From assembly GCF_902706095.1 (NCBI RefSeq), contig NZ_CACSJP010000004.1:62001-126000 (forward strand): a DNA stretch of 64,000 nt. Reading direction: 5' to 3'. A program made the translations under genes and the position numbers. Source of the DNA: Rhizobium sp. 18065. Lineage in GTDB: Bacteria > Pseudomonadota > Alphaproteobacteria > Rhizobiales > Rhizobiaceae. Of the stretch, positions 53,681 through 62,693 are shown piece after piece (positions within the stretch are counted from its first letter, which is position 1; each line of letters opens with the position of its first letter). Below the pieces are notes generated by a model. It saw only the letters and a list, made by a program, of their open reading frames with translations. It had not been told where the DNA came from and made no database searches.

Positions 53681-54861
53681 GCGCGGGCTTTCCGTCGTTC
53701 GGCATTGGCCTCATGGACGCAAGCGCCCCCGATCCAGGTTGAGAGAAGGTCGAGTTCTTCGCCGAGCACGATAAAATCGGCGTCGTTTCCGACCGTCAGG
53801 CTGCCCTTGCAAGGGGCGGCAATCGCTTGTGCCGGATAGAGGCTGGCCATGCGCAATGCCTCCTCGAGAGGCTGGCCGAGGCGTTCATGCACAAAGCGCA
53901 CGCATGACAGCATGTCGATGTCGGCGCCGGCCAGAGTGCCATCCGCCAGGGTGAGGCGGCCGTCACGGCGATAGACCGCACGACCATTGAGGTCGAAGCC
54001 GCTGCTGTCGGTGCCGATGGTCGACATGGCATCGGTGACGAGGAAGATATGGGCCGGCCCCTGTTTGGCGGCGAGCGCTACCCGCATCGTGACCGGATCG
54101 ACGTGGAAGCCGTCCGCGATCAGGCCACAATGTAGGGCTGGCGAAGAGAGGCCGGCGCCGACCAGACCCGGCTCGCGGTTGCCGAGCTGGCTCATGGCGT
54201 TGAACAGATGGGTGACCATTGTTGCGCCGGCATCGACATAGTCTGCGATCGCCGCGCATTTGGAATCGGTATGGCCGAGGCTGATGCGGTAGCCTGCCGC
54301 GACGAGGCGGCGGACCTGGGCAGGCGTGACGCTTTCCGGGGCCACGGTCATCATCGGCAGGCCGAACATTCCGGCCTTGCGCTCCAGATAGAGGAGATCG
54401 TCTTCGGTCATCGGTCGGATCAGGGCCGGATCGTGGGTTCCCTTGCGGGCGACCGAGAGATGCGGGCCTTCCAGATGCAGGCCGAGGAAACCCGGAACCG
54501 CGTTGGTCGCGGCCTGGCAACCGGCCTCGACCGCAATGTCACGGATGTCGGGAACATCGGTGATCAGGGTGACCATCAGGGCCGTCGTGCCGAAACTGGC
54601 GTGGGCTGCGCAGATCGTCTCGATGCCTGTGACATCCGGCTGGTTGTTGAACAGTACGCCGCCGCCGCCATTGACCTGCAGATCGATGAAGCCGGGTGCA
54701 ATCAGGTTGTTGCCGACCGGAAGCGTCTTCATGCCGGCTGGCAGTTTCGATTGTGGCATGATGGCGCCGACTTTGGAGCCGTCGACAACGAGGGCGGCGT
54801 CCAGATAAAAGCTCTGCCCATCGAAGATACGGCTGGCGGTTATGGCAAAAACGGCAGTCAT
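53677..54861 (-). CDS. nagA: N-acetylglucosamine-6-phosphate deacetylase
   Basis: The 394-residue product matches NagA: 'APGFIDLQVNGGGGVLFN', 'GLHLEGPHLS', 'ISLGHTDSKC', 'VTHLFNAMSQLGNREPG' and the catalytic Asp in 'LVTDAMSTIG'. It removes the acetyl group from N-acetylglucosamine 6-phosphate in the cytoplasm. It is translationally coupled by overlap to the SIS-domain gene before it and to the kinase after it. Confidence 0.93.
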   Translation of the reverse strand: MTAVFAITASRIFDGQSFYLDAALVVDGSKVGAIMPQSKLPAGMKTLPVGNNLIAPGFIDLQVNGGGGVLFNNQPDVTGIETICAAHASFGTTALMVTLITDVPDIRDIAVEAGCQAATNAVPGFLGLHLEGPHLSVARKGTHDPALIRPMTEDDLLYLERKAGMFGLPMMTVAPESVTPAQVRRLVAAGYRISLGHTDSKCAAIADYVDAGATMVTHLFNAMSQLGNREPGLVGAGLSSPALHCGLIADGFHVDPVTMRVALAAKQGPAHIFLVTDAMSTIGTDSSGFDLNGRAVYRRDGRLTLADGTLAGADIDMLSCVRFVHERLGQPLEEALRMASLYPAQAIAAPCKGSLTVGNDADFIVLGEELDLLSTWIGGACVHEANAERRKARA

Positions 54862-55880
54862 CGGGTCTGGGTGACTTTCTTGAGGGCGACGGGTTTATCG
54901 GGATTGAAGCCCCTTGCACGCGAAAGCGATTCGACCATGCCATAATAGGGAACGATCAACATCAGCGCATCGGTCAACGGATGGCCGGTCTCGATAAACG
55001 GCAGGCGGTTTGCGCTGTCGGTTTTGTCGGAGGTGATGAAGCAGGCGGCATTGTTGGAGGCCAGTTTCGACATGGTCTGGGCAATCGAGGCTTCCGCCTT
55101 GTCACGGGCGGCAAATCCGACGACCGGGAAATTCTTGCCGACGATCGAGACCGGGCCGTGCAGGACTTCGGCAGAGGAGTAGGCCTCTGCATGCAGTTCG
55201 CAGGTTTCCTTGCATTTCAGCGCCGCTTCCGCAGCAATCGCCAGCGCCGGGCCACGGCCGAGCATATAGAGAGAGTCTGCATTGGTCAGCGGCTCGATCA
55301 GCGCGCTCCAGTCGAGCTTGAGCGCCTGCGAAAAATGCTCCGGCAGGCGAGAGACTGCGCTTTCCAGCTCCTTGTCTTCGCTCCAGCCAGCGATGATGGC
55401 GAGGCCTGCGACAATCGAATTGACGAAAGACTTGGTCGCCGCGACGGCAATTTCCGGGCCGGCCTTGATGTCGACGGCGATGGTTGCAGCGTCGCCAAGC
55501 GGCGAGGGCAGTGTGTTGACCAGGCTGATCGTTGTTGCGCCACCAAGCCTGGCACCGCGCATCATCGCGACGATGTCCGGGCTTGCACCCGATTGCGATA
55601 CGGCAAAGGCCGCAGCGTTTTTCAGCTTCATCGGCGCTTCGTAGATGGAGGCCAGCGATGGGCCGAGGGAAGCGACGGGCAGGCCCAGCTGCAATTCGAT
55701 GGCATATTTGAGGAAATAGGCCGCATGGTCGGACGATCCACGGGCGATCGTCACGACGACGCTCGGATCCTTTTGGCGCAGCGCATCCGCGCATGCGCCG
55801 ATGGCTTCAGACGATTCCTTGAGAAGGCGCGCTGCGGCAGCCGGGATCTCGTCGATTTCTTCTCGCATTTTCGTCAGCAT
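54858..55880 (-). CDS. SIS-domain glucosamine-6-phosphate deaminase (NagB-II/AgaS type)
   Basis: The 340-residue product has two SIS domains ('VTIARGSSDHAAYFLKYAIE', 'AVSQSGASPDIV', 'ELHAEAYSSAEVLHGP') like the isomerase half of GlmS but without its glutaminase domain. Such proteins replace classical NagB in many alphaproteobacteria, converting glucosamine 6-phosphate to fructose 6-phosphate and ammonia. I chose the ATG at 55880 with GAAAG upstream; a GTG at 55907 overlaps the regulator stop (GTGA) and is the alternative. It acts after NagA in the operon. Confidence 0.88.
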   Translation of the reverse strand: MLTKMREEIDEIPAAAARLLKESSEAIGACADALRQKDPSVVVTIARGSSDHAAYFLKYAIELQLGLPVASLGPSLASIYEAPMKLKNAAAFAVSQSGASPDIVAMMRGARLGGATTISLVNTLPSPLGDAATIAVDIKAGPEIAVAATKSFVNSIVAGLAIIAGWSEDKELESAVSRLPEHFSQALKLDWSALIEPLTNADSLYMLGRGPALAIAAEAALKCKETCELHAEAYSSAEVLHGPVSIVGKNFPVVGFAARDKAEASIAQTMSKLASNNAACFITSDKTDSANRLPFIETGHPLTDALMLIVPYYGMVESLSRARGFNPDKPVALKKVTQTR

Positions 55881-55903
55881 TGCTTGTCTTTCAATGTTCG
55901 GCG

Positions 55904-56656
55904 TCACGGAGATCCGATGGTCAATTCTGCGACCAGGTCATAGGCGTCGCTGCGGTAGAGGGCGCGCGACATTTCCATCACGCGGCCGGTTTCAAGATAG
56001 GCGATGCGCTGCACCGACAGCGCGGCAGACCCCTGCGGGACGCCAAGCAGCTTGGTTTCGTCATCCCTCAGGATAACGGCGGAGATGCGTTGGTTGGCGC
56101 GGACCGGCGTGATGCCGCTCTGGCGCAGGTGGAGATAGAGGGAATCATCCATGGCATCCGGATCGGGCAGGATATCGTCGGGAAGGCTGGTGCGTTCCAG
56201 TGCGATAGGCATGTCATTGGCTGTGCGAATGCGCTCGATCCGGGCGACCCTTGCGCCGCCAACCAGACCCAGCATCATGGTTTCCTCGGCGGTCGGAAAA
56301 TACAGGCCACGGTCGATCCAGTGCGATCCCGCCGTCATGCCGCGCCGGCGCATGTCCTCGGTGAACGAGGTAAGCTGGCTCAGTGGCTGCTGCATGCGCG
56401 GCACAGGCTTGACGACAAACGTGCCGGAGCCGCGCCGGCGAACGAGCAGTCCGTCGTTGACCAGGTCGTCGATGGCTTTGCGCACGGTGACGCGACTGAT
56501 CGCGGCCGCGTCGGCAATGTCGCGTTCGGCAGGCAGCGCATCGCCATGCTTCAGGCGACCGGAGGACACGGCGTCCTCAATCATCTTGCGAAGCTTGACA
56601 TATAGCGGACCGCCACGAACGGCCTGCAGCTGATCCAGCGGAAGGGTCGCGCTCAT
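55904..56656 (-). CDS. GntR-family regulator with UTRA domain (NagR type)
   Basis: The 250-residue product has a winged helix ('GGPLYVKLRKMIEDAVSSGRLKHGDALPAERDIADAAAISRVTVRKAIDDL') and a HutC/UTRA effector domain from about residue 95 ('LSQLTSFTEDMRRRGMTAGS'). It heads the amino-sugar operon, so it is the likely NagR repressor responding to a phosphorylated amino sugar. GGTAT-containing half-sites lie upstream (56767-56774 and 56912-56919). It faces the dehydrogenase/ABC operon across a 508-base gap and might control both. Confidence 0.88.
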   Translation of the reverse strand: MSATLPLDQLQAVRGGPLYVKLRKMIEDAVSSGRLKHGDALPAERDIADAAAISRVTVRKAIDDLVNDGLLVRRRGSGTFVVKPVPRMQQPLSQLTSFTEDMRRRGMTAGSHWIDRGLYFPTAEETMMLGLVGGARVARIERIRTANDMPIALERTSLPDDILPDPDAMDDSLYLHLRQSGITPVRANQRISAVILRDDETKLLGVPQGSAALSVQRIAYLETGRVMEMSRALYRSDAYDLVAELTIGSP

Positions 56657-57164
56657 GGGTGATCCTTACCGAAACGATGGCAGGCGGGCCAACAGCCACC
56701 GGAAGCGCAATCCACGCTTTTCGCTATCCGCATTCGTCGAGCCTCTCAATGTCAACTGCTTAAAAAGATACCAACCAAGCACCTATTTCGCAAATGGTTT
56801 CATCACTTGAATGCCAAAAACCTGTTGTCGCCAGAAATATCGCCGTTAAATCATCTATTTATCAACAATTCAGCAGTTTATGACGAAACTGGCTGGACGA
56901 TTGGCATTTATTTGGTATCGTTTATTAACTTTTGAAACGCTGAGCCAAGTCTGGCCGTAGTTCGAAGGTGTGCGTGCCTGATCGTGATGTTGTGCGTCGG
57001 CGACGATGTGTCCTTGATCGATCGGGTGGGGCTGGAAGGCTGTCGTGATATCCAATGTGTGAAAAGAATTTTCATAAGTCGATGAAAATTTCCACCGGAT
57101 GTTGACGATGGCCGGTTTCTGACGCAGTCTAAGAAAAATAATTGCGAAAGCAGGGGAATTACAC
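56657..57164. other. intergenic region between nagR and the dehydrogenase/ABC operon
   Basis: This AT-richer stretch holds the divergent promoters. GATACCAA (56767-56774) and its reverse complement TTGGTATC (56912-56919) could be half-sites for the NagR-type regulator. A perfect inverted repeat lies at 57067-57090 (listed separately). No gene was recognised; a 98-residue open frame on the minus strand has no supporting features. Confidence 0.5.
57067..57090. promoter_or_regulatory. 24-bp palindromic operator candidate before the dehydrogenase/ABC operon
   Basis: AATTTTCAT (57067-57075) and its exact complement ATGAAAATT (57082-57090) with a six-base spacer lie 75 bases before the first gene. 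The AT-rich arms and position suit a repressor or activator site. No T-run follows, so it is not a terminator. Confidence 0.5.
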
Positions 57165-58349
57165 ATGAAGGTTGCCGTTATCGGGCTCGGATTCCGCCTC
57201 GGCTACCTGGGCCGGGTTTTCAAGGAACTCGATCCAGATTTCCAGATTGTCGGTTATGTCGATCCGGCGCCGGCTGGAATGCCGACCTTGGCTGAAAACG
57301 GCATCTCGCCGGGCAAGGCCTATGACACGCCCGAAGCGCTGATCGCCGGGGAGAGTTTCGACCTGCTGATGATCGGTTCGCCCAACCATCTTCATCTGGA
57401 TCATATCCGTCTCGGTCTCGAGGCAGGGCTCACGGTCTTTACTGAAAAGCCGATTGTCACGACCATCGAGGAAAGCTTCGCGCTGGCCTCGCTGCTGCAC
57501 ACCCATGGCCATGACCGTCTGCTGGTCGGTCTGGTGCTGCGCTACTCGCCGCTATACCGCGATCTGCGCAAGGCGCAGGCGGAAGGCAAGCTTGGCGATG
57601 TCGTGTCGATTGAGGCATCCGAGCATATCCAGCCTTATCATGGTGCATTCTTCATGCGTGACTGGCGCCGTTACGGCCAGTATGCTGGCGGCTTCATGCT
57701 GGAAAAGTGCTGCCACGATCTCGACCTGTATAATGGTGTGGTCGGCGCGCGTCCGCGTTTCGTGGCAAGCTTCGGCGGCCGCAAGAGCTTCGTTCCGGCG
57801 AATGCGCCGGAAAACCACGGCGTCAACGATATGGAAGTCTATCATCGCAAGCCGAGCGGCTGGATGGGGTCCGACAAGGTGTTCGACAGCGATGGCGACA
57901 TCATCGATTTCCAGACCGCAATCGTTGAATACGAGAACGGCGCGTCGATGACCTTCCATACCAATCTCAATGTTCCGGACGAGTTCCGCCGCTTCTGCGT
58001 CATGGGCTCGAAGGGCATGGCGGAAGGCGATTTCGTCCGTGGTTTCATGGATGTGCATGATGCGCGCACCAACGAGAAACTGGTCGCCAACAAATATGCA
58101 GCGCCCTCGGCGAAGTCGCAGCACTACGGTGCCGACGAGCAGATGGCGGAGGATGTTCTCGCTTTCGTTCGCACGGGTGCCAAGCAGCCGGTTTCGGCAA
58201 TCGACGCGCTCGAAGCCGGCATGCTGGCTCTGGCGATGGATGAAGCCCGCCTCGGTCGCAAGGTCATCGACATGAAGCCGGTATTCGAGCGTTTCGATGC
58301 CTGCCTTCACGGCACCAGCCAGGGCGTTGCCCAGGCGAAGTCAGCTTAA
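57165..58349 (+). CDS. Gfo/Idh/MocA-family oxidoreductase
   Basis: The 394-residue product has an N-terminal NAD(P)-binding fold ('VAVIGLGFRLGYLGRVF', residues 3-19), 'FTEKPIVTT' with the conserved EKP lysine near residue 100, and a C-terminal alpha/beta substrate domain. Family members oxidise or reduce sugars and inositols at a hydroxyl. It is the first gene of an operon with a sugar ABC transporter and probably acts on the imported sugar. The substrate may be an amino sugar or derivative in view of the divergent nag operon. Confidence 0.87.
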   Translation: MKVAVIGLGFRLGYLGRVFKELDPDFQIVGYVDPAPAGMPTLAENGISPGKAYDTPEALIAGESFDLLMIGSPNHLHLDHIRLGLEAGLTVFTEKPIVTTIEESFALASLLHTHGHDRLLVGLVLRYSPLYRDLRKAQAEGKLGDVVSIEASEHIQPYHGAFFMRDWRRYGQYAGGFMLEKCCHDLDLYNGVVGARPRFVASFGGRKSFVPANAPENHGVNDMEVYHRKPSGWMGSDKVFDSDGDIIDFQTAIVEYENGASMTFHTNLNVPDEFRRFCVMGSKGMAEGDFVRGFMDVHDARTNEKLVANKYAAPSAKSQHYGADEQMAEDVLAFVRTGAKQPVSAIDALEAGMLALAMDEARLGRKVIDMKPVFERFDACLHGTSQGVAQAKSA

Positions 58350-58360
58350 GGGGCGATGTG

Positions 58361-59245
58361 ATGCAAGCCAGACGAAGCGCTGTCATCTTTGCCTGGTTGC
58401 TGATTGCACCGGCTGTTCTCTACATCGCGGTCATTGTCGCGTTTCCGCTGGTCCAGACCTTTGTGCTTTCCTTTACCGATGCGTCGCTGAAGAAGGTGAC
58501 CAACTGGGTCGGCTGGGTCAATTACGAAAAGATCTTCAACGAAACATTCGCCGGCGTTATCATCCGGACCTTCATCTGGACGTTCTTCTCCGTGGCGATC
58601 AAGATGATCATCGGCACGTTCGGCGCGACCATGCTGAATGCCGCCGTGCCGGGACGCGCGCTGTTTCGCGTGCTGACCATGCCGCCGTGGATTGTGCCTA
58701 TGGCGATCGGGATCTTCATGTGGGGCTGGATGTATAATGGTCAGTTCGGGATGATTTCCGGCATGCTGCAGCGTGCCGACCTGGTCGATGGACCGGTCGC
58801 TTTCCTTGCGCATGGCTCGACCGCCTTCTGGGCGACGATCTTCACCGATGTGTGGATCGGCGTGCCGATGGTAACGCTCTATATGCTGGCCGCGATGCAG
58901 GCGATCCCGCAGGACCTCTACGAGGCTGCATGGACCGATGGTGCCGGCCGCTTCTACCGCTTCCGCCGCATCACCATGCCGCTGATCCTGCCTGCCATGA
59001 TCACCATGTCGATGCTGTCGCTGATCTCGACGTTCAATTCCTTCGACATCATCTGGATCCTCACGCAGGGTGGTCCGAATGGCGAAACGACGACGATGAT
59101 CATCGATACCTACCGGACGGCCATCGGTTCGAAGAAATACGGCGAGGGCGCTGCCCGTGCGGTTCTGATCTGCATCTTCCTGTCGATCTTCTGCTTTGCT
59201 TATTTCCGCGTCACCAGCCGCCTTTCGCAGGAGCACGCCCGATGA
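58361..59245 (+). CDS. sugar ABC transporter permease (MalF/UgpA class)
   Basis: The 294-residue permease has six membrane segments and the EAA loop 'IPQDLYEAAWTDGAGRFYRFRRITMPLILPA'. The ATG at 58361 has AAGGGG upstream; a GTG immediately before it is less likely. It overlaps the next permease by ATGA. It belongs to the CUT1 class that imports oligosaccharides and glycosides. Confidence 0.9.
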   Translation: MQARRSAVIFAWLLIAPAVLYIAVIVAFPLVQTFVLSFTDASLKKVTNWVGWVNYEKIFNETFAGVIIRTFIWTFFSVAIKMIIGTFGATMLNAAVPGRALFRVLTMPPWIVPMAIGIFMWGWMYNGQFGMISGMLQRADLVDGPVAFLAHGSTAFWATIFTDVWIGVPMVTLYMLAAMQAIPQDLYEAAWTDGAGRFYRFRRITMPLILPAMITMSMLSLISTFNSFDIIWILTQGGPNGETTTMIIDTYRTAIGSKKYGEGAARAVLICIFLSIFCFAYFRVTSRLSQEHAR

Positions 59246-60102
59246 ACCAAGACAAGAATGCGATGATCAACCGCTACCGGTGGTATGAGCTCATCTCGAT
59301 CTATGCCGGCATCGCGCTGTTCCTGACCTTCGTGCTTGCGCCCTTCGTCGAAGGTTTCCTGGTTTCCCTGAAGCCGCTCAGCCAGCTGTTCTCGTCACCC
59401 TATCGTTTCCTGCCGGAGAACGGCTCGTTCGAGGCCTATCGGACGATGTGGGTCAGCGTACCGGGCTTTGCCCGCTATATCTTCAACTCGTTCTTCATCT
59501 CGACCATCGCGACCGTGATCGTATTGCTTCTGGTCGTGCCGGCCTCCTATGCATTTGCCCGTTTCGAATTCAAGGGCAGCGGTCCGTTGCTCGGTGCCTT
59601 CCTAGCGGTCAACATGTTCTCCGGCGCGGTTCTGCTTATCCCGCTGTTCCGGCTGATGCGGACGCTGGGTGTGCTGAACACTTATTTCGCCATGATCGTG
59701 CCGGGCGTGGCCTTCCTCATTCCCTCGGCGATCTGGCTGCTGCGCACCTATATGCTGCGCATTCCGCGCGAGCTTGAAGAGGCGGCCTATGTCGATGGTG
59801 CGAGTTACTTCTATACATTCCGCCGGGTCATCCTGCCGCTGGCGAGACCGGGCATTGCCGTTGTCGCGATCACCACGTTCATCGGCGCCTATGCCCAGCA
59901 ATTCATCTTTGCACTGACCTTCAATTCGAAGACCGAGTTTATGCCGCTGCCGATTGGCCTGTTTGCCTATTTTGGTCGTCAGGAAGTGGTGTGGAACGAA
60001 TTGATGGCCGCCAGCTTCGTCGGCATCGCACCCGCGATGATCGTCATCTTCTTCCTGCAGCGCTTCCTCGTCAGCGGTTTGACCGCTGGTGCGGTCAAGT
60101 AA
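59242..60102 (+). CDS. sugar ABC transporter permease (MalG/UgpE class)
   Basis: From the ATG at 59242, which overlaps the first permease stop as ATGA, the product is 286 residues with six membrane segments. The EAA loop is 'IPRELEEAAYVDGASYFYTFRRVILPLARPG', typical of MalG-class CUT1 permeases. The longer open frame upstream is a shadow of the previous gene. Confidence 0.9.
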   Translation: MNQDKNAMINRYRWYELISIYAGIALFLTFVLAPFVEGFLVSLKPLSQLFSSPYRFLPENGSFEAYRTMWVSVPGFARYIFNSFFISTIATVIVLLLVVPASYAFARFEFKGSGPLLGAFLAVNMFSGAVLLIPLFRLMRTLGVLNTYFAMIVPGVAFLIPSAIWLLRTYMLRIPRELEEAAYVDGASYFYTFRRVILPLARPGIAVVAITTFIGAYAQQFIFALTFNSKTEFMPLPIGLFAYFGRQEVVWNELMAASFVGIAPAMIVIFFLQRFLVSGLTAGAVK

Positions 60103-60164
60103 GCGGTGCCAACAAAATTCGGGCTAACCGGACGACCTAACCTGTCAACAAAGGGGAACTATCG

Positions 60165-61385
60165 ATGAAAATGACACTCTCTCTTCTGGCCGGCACCCTG
60201 GCGCTTCTCGCCAGCTCGGCTTTGCCGACACTTGCAGCTGATCAGGAAATCAGCTGGATCTATTGCGGCGACAAGATCGACCCGATCCATGAGAAGTACA
60301 TCAAGGAATGGGAAGGCAAGAATGCCGGCTTCAAGGTCGTGCCGGAAGTTGTCGGCTGGGCCCAGTGCCAGGACAAGGCAACGACGCTTGCCGCCGCCGG
60401 TACACCGGTCGCCATGGCCTATGTCGGCTCGCGCACGCTGAAGGAATTCGCCCAGAACGACATGATCGTTCCGGTTCCGATGACCGACGAGGAAAAGGCA
60501 AGCTACTACCCCAATATCGTCGATACCGTCACCTTTGATGACAACCAGTGGGGCGTGCCGGTCGCATTCTCCACCAAGGCGCTTTACTGGAACAAGGATC
60601 TGTTCAAGGCTGCCGGCCTTGACCCGGAAACCGCACCGAAGACATGGGCGGAAGAAGTCGCCTTTGCCAAGCAGATCAAGGAAAAGACCGGCACTGCTGG
60701 TTACGGTCTGCCTGCCAAGACTTTCGACAACACCATGCACCAGTTCATGCACTGGGTTTACACCAACAACGGCAAGGTCATCGACGGCGACAAGATCGTC
60801 ATCGACAGCCCGGAAGTTCTGGCAGCCCTCCAGGCTTACAAGGACATCACGCCTTACTCCGTCGAAGGTGCGACTGCTTACGAGCAGAACGAAATCCGCG
60901 CCATCTTCCTCGATGGCAAGGTTGCAATGATCCAGGCCGGCTCCGGTGCCGCTGCCCGCCTCAAGGAAACCAAGATCAACTGGGGCGTTGCGCCTCTGCC
61001 GCTCGGTCCTGCTGCAAAGGGTGAAGGCACGCTGCTGATCACCGATAGCCTGGCCGTGTTCAAGGGTTCTGGCGTTGAAGAAAAGGCGATCGAATTCGCC
61101 AAGTTCATCACATCGCCGGGTCCGCAGGGCGAATACGAACTGCAGGGCGGCGCCGGCCTCACCCCGCTGCGTCCGTCGGCGAAGGTTGACGAATTCGTCA
61201 AGGCCGATCCGTCGTGGAAGCCGTTCATCGACGGTATCGCCTTTGGTGGTCCCGAGCCGCTGTTCACCGATTACAAGGGCTTCCAGAACGTGATGATCGA
61301 ACTGGTCCAGGCTGTTGTCACCGGCAAGGCCGAACCAGCTGATGCGCTGAAGAAGGCTGCTGCCGATCTCGAGCAGTACAAGTAA
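60165..61385 (+). CDS. sugar ABC transporter substrate-binding protein (CUT1)
   Basis: The 406-residue protein has a signal peptide ('MKMTLSLLAGTLALLASSALPTLA') and the family-1 extracellular solute-binding fold ('VPVAFSTKALYWNKDLFKAAGLDPETAPKTWAE', 'FLDGKVAMIQAGSGAA'). AAGGGGAA precedes the ATG. The ligand is unknown; the divergent amino-sugar operon makes N-acetylglucosamine or a chito-oligosaccharide one reasonable candidate. The gene lies between the permeases and the ATPase, an order common in rhizobial sugar operons. Confidence 0.88.
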   Translation: MKMTLSLLAGTLALLASSALPTLAADQEISWIYCGDKIDPIHEKYIKEWEGKNAGFKVVPEVVGWAQCQDKATTLAAAGTPVAMAYVGSRTLKEFAQNDMIVPVPMTDEEKASYYPNIVDTVTFDDNQWGVPVAFSTKALYWNKDLFKAAGLDPETAPKTWAEEVAFAKQIKEKTGTAGYGLPAKTFDNTMHQFMHWVYTNNGKVIDGDKIVIDSPEVLAALQAYKDITPYSVEGATAYEQNEIRAIFLDGKVAMIQAGSGAAARLKETKINWGVAPLPLGPAAKGEGTLLITDSLAVFKGSGVEEKAIEFAKFITSPGPQGEYELQGGAGLTPLRPSAKVDEFVKADPSWKPFIDGIAFGGPEPLFTDYKGFQNVMIELVQAVVTGKAEPADALKKAAADLEQYK

Positions 61386-61402
61386 GCCTTTCTTTCATGG
61401 TG

Positions 61403-61424
61403 CCGCGGGCCTTCGGGTCCGCGG
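61403..61424 (+). other. intercistronic hairpin with TTCG loop
   Basis: CCGCGGGCC (61403-61411) and GGTCCGCGG (61416-61424) pair around a TTCG tetraloop, with one G-U pair. It follows the binding-protein gene and precedes the ATPase gene; a short TTT follows. It probably stabilises the upstream transcript or partly terminates. Confidence 0.6.
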
Positions 61425-61485
61425 TTTCCGCCAGATTGTTTATTGAACCGGTCGTCACCGACCGGCGGCGTGGAGACGCAAAGTC

Positions 61486-62616
61486 GTGGGTCAGCTTTAT
61501 CTCAACAAGGTGCGCAAGTCGTACGGACATTTCGAAGTCATCAAGGGCGTCACGCTTGACGTGAAGGATGGCGAGTTCGTCGTCTTTGTCGGACCGTCGG
61601 GTTGCGGGAAATCGACACTGCTGCGGATGATCGCCGGCCTTGACGACACAACCGACGGCGACATCGTCATCGATGGTGACCGGGTGAATGACCGCCCGCC
61701 CGTAGAGCGTGGCATTGCCATGGTGTTCCAGTCCTATGCGCTCTATCCGCATATGTCGGTATTTGAAAACATTGCCTTTCCGCTGCGAGTCGAAGGCATG
61801 AACGATGCGAAGATGCGCGAGAAGGTCGACGGGGTCGCCAAGATCCTCAAGCTTGACCAGCGCCTGGATCAGCGCCCGGGCCAGCTGTCCGGCGGCCAGC
61901 GCCAGCGTGTCGCCATCGGCCGCGCGATCGTCCGCGAACCGAAGATCTTCCTGTTCGACGAACCGCTGTCAAACCTCGATGCTGCTCTGCGCGCCGACAT
62001 GCGTATCGAGCTGACCAAGCTGCACAGCGATCTGAAGGCAACCATGATCTACGTGACCCACGATCAGATCGAGGCCATGACCATGGCGGATCGCATCGTA
62101 GTGCTGAATGCTGGCGATATCGCTCAGGTCGGCGCGCCGCTTGAGCTTTATCACAAGCCGCAGAACCTGTTCGTTGCCGGCTTTATCGGCAATCCGAAGA
62201 TGAACTTCGTGCCGGTGACCTGTACCGCCATCGATCCGACCGGCGTGACCGTTTCCTATGAAGGCCAGAGCGTTACCCTGCCCGTCGAACCGCGGACCGA
62301 CCTTGTTGGCCAGACGCTGACACTCGGCATTCGGCCGGAACACACGACGCTTGCGCGCGGTGACGTCAACATCACTGTCCTTCCGTCGGTCATCGAGCGA
62401 TTGGGCATCAATACGATCGCCTATGCCGCCCTGCCATCCGGCGAACCGTATTGCGCGCTGCTGCCGGGATCGGCGCCCGTGCGTGCGGAAGAGCCGCTGG
62501 TCACCGGCATTATGGCAGCGGACTGCCATCTGTTCGATGGCAATGGCCAGGCGCTGGAGCGTCAGGTCGATTGGCGCACCCTGGAACTTCCGGCTGCGGT
62601 CACCGCTGCCGAGTAA
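61486..62616 (+). CDS. sugar ABC transporter ATP-binding protein (MalK/UgpC class)
   Basis: The 376-residue ATPase starts at a GTG (61486) with GGAG about ten bases upstream. It has Walker A 'GPSGCGKST', Q-loop 'VFQSYALYPHMSVF', signature 'LSGGQRQR', Walker B '[12 protein letters not shown]' and 'YVTHDQIEA', then a two-part OB/TOBE regulatory domain ('LGIRPEHTTLARGD'). It completes the CUT1 importer and is the last gene before a strong terminator. Confidence 0.92.
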   Translation: MGQLYLNKVRKSYGHFEVIKGVTLDVKDGEFVVFVGPSGCGKSTLLRMIAGLDDTTDGDIVIDGDRVNDRPPVERGIAMVFQSYALYPHMSVFENIAFPLRVEGMNDAKMREKVDGVAKILKLDQRLDQRPGQLSGGQRQRVAIGRAIVREPKIFLFDEPLSNLDAALRADMRIELTKLHSDLKATMIYVTHDQIEAMTMADRIVVLNAGDIAQVGAPLELYHKPQNLFVAGFIGNPKMNFVPVTCTAIDPTGVTVSYEGQSVTLPVEPRTDLVGQTLTLGIRPEHTTLARGDVNITVLPSVIERLGINTIAYAALPSGEPYCALLPGSAPVRAEEPLVTGIMAADCHLFDGNGQALERQVDWRTLELPAAVTAAE

Positions 62617-62647
62617 GACTTCGCTTCAGGTCCCCCGACCTTAACTC

Positions 62648-62675
62648 TGGTCCGCCTTCGGGCGGGCCATTTTTA
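62648..62675 (+). terminator. Rho-independent terminator of the dehydrogenase/ABC operon
   Basis: TGGTCCGCC (62648-62656) and GGCGGGCCA (62661-62669) pair around TTCG and are followed by TTTTTATT. This is the clearest intrinsic terminator in the window. It lies 32 bases after the ATPase stop and just before the convergent GFA-family gene. Confidence 0.92.
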
Positions 62676-62693
62676 TTCATGCCGTGATCGACC

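Noticed and set aside
56767..56919. GATACCAA and TTGGTATC as a definite NagR operator
   Set aside because: They are single half-sites 145 bp apart, each without a palindromic partner at the usual spacing; kept only as a weak suggestion in the intergenic entry.
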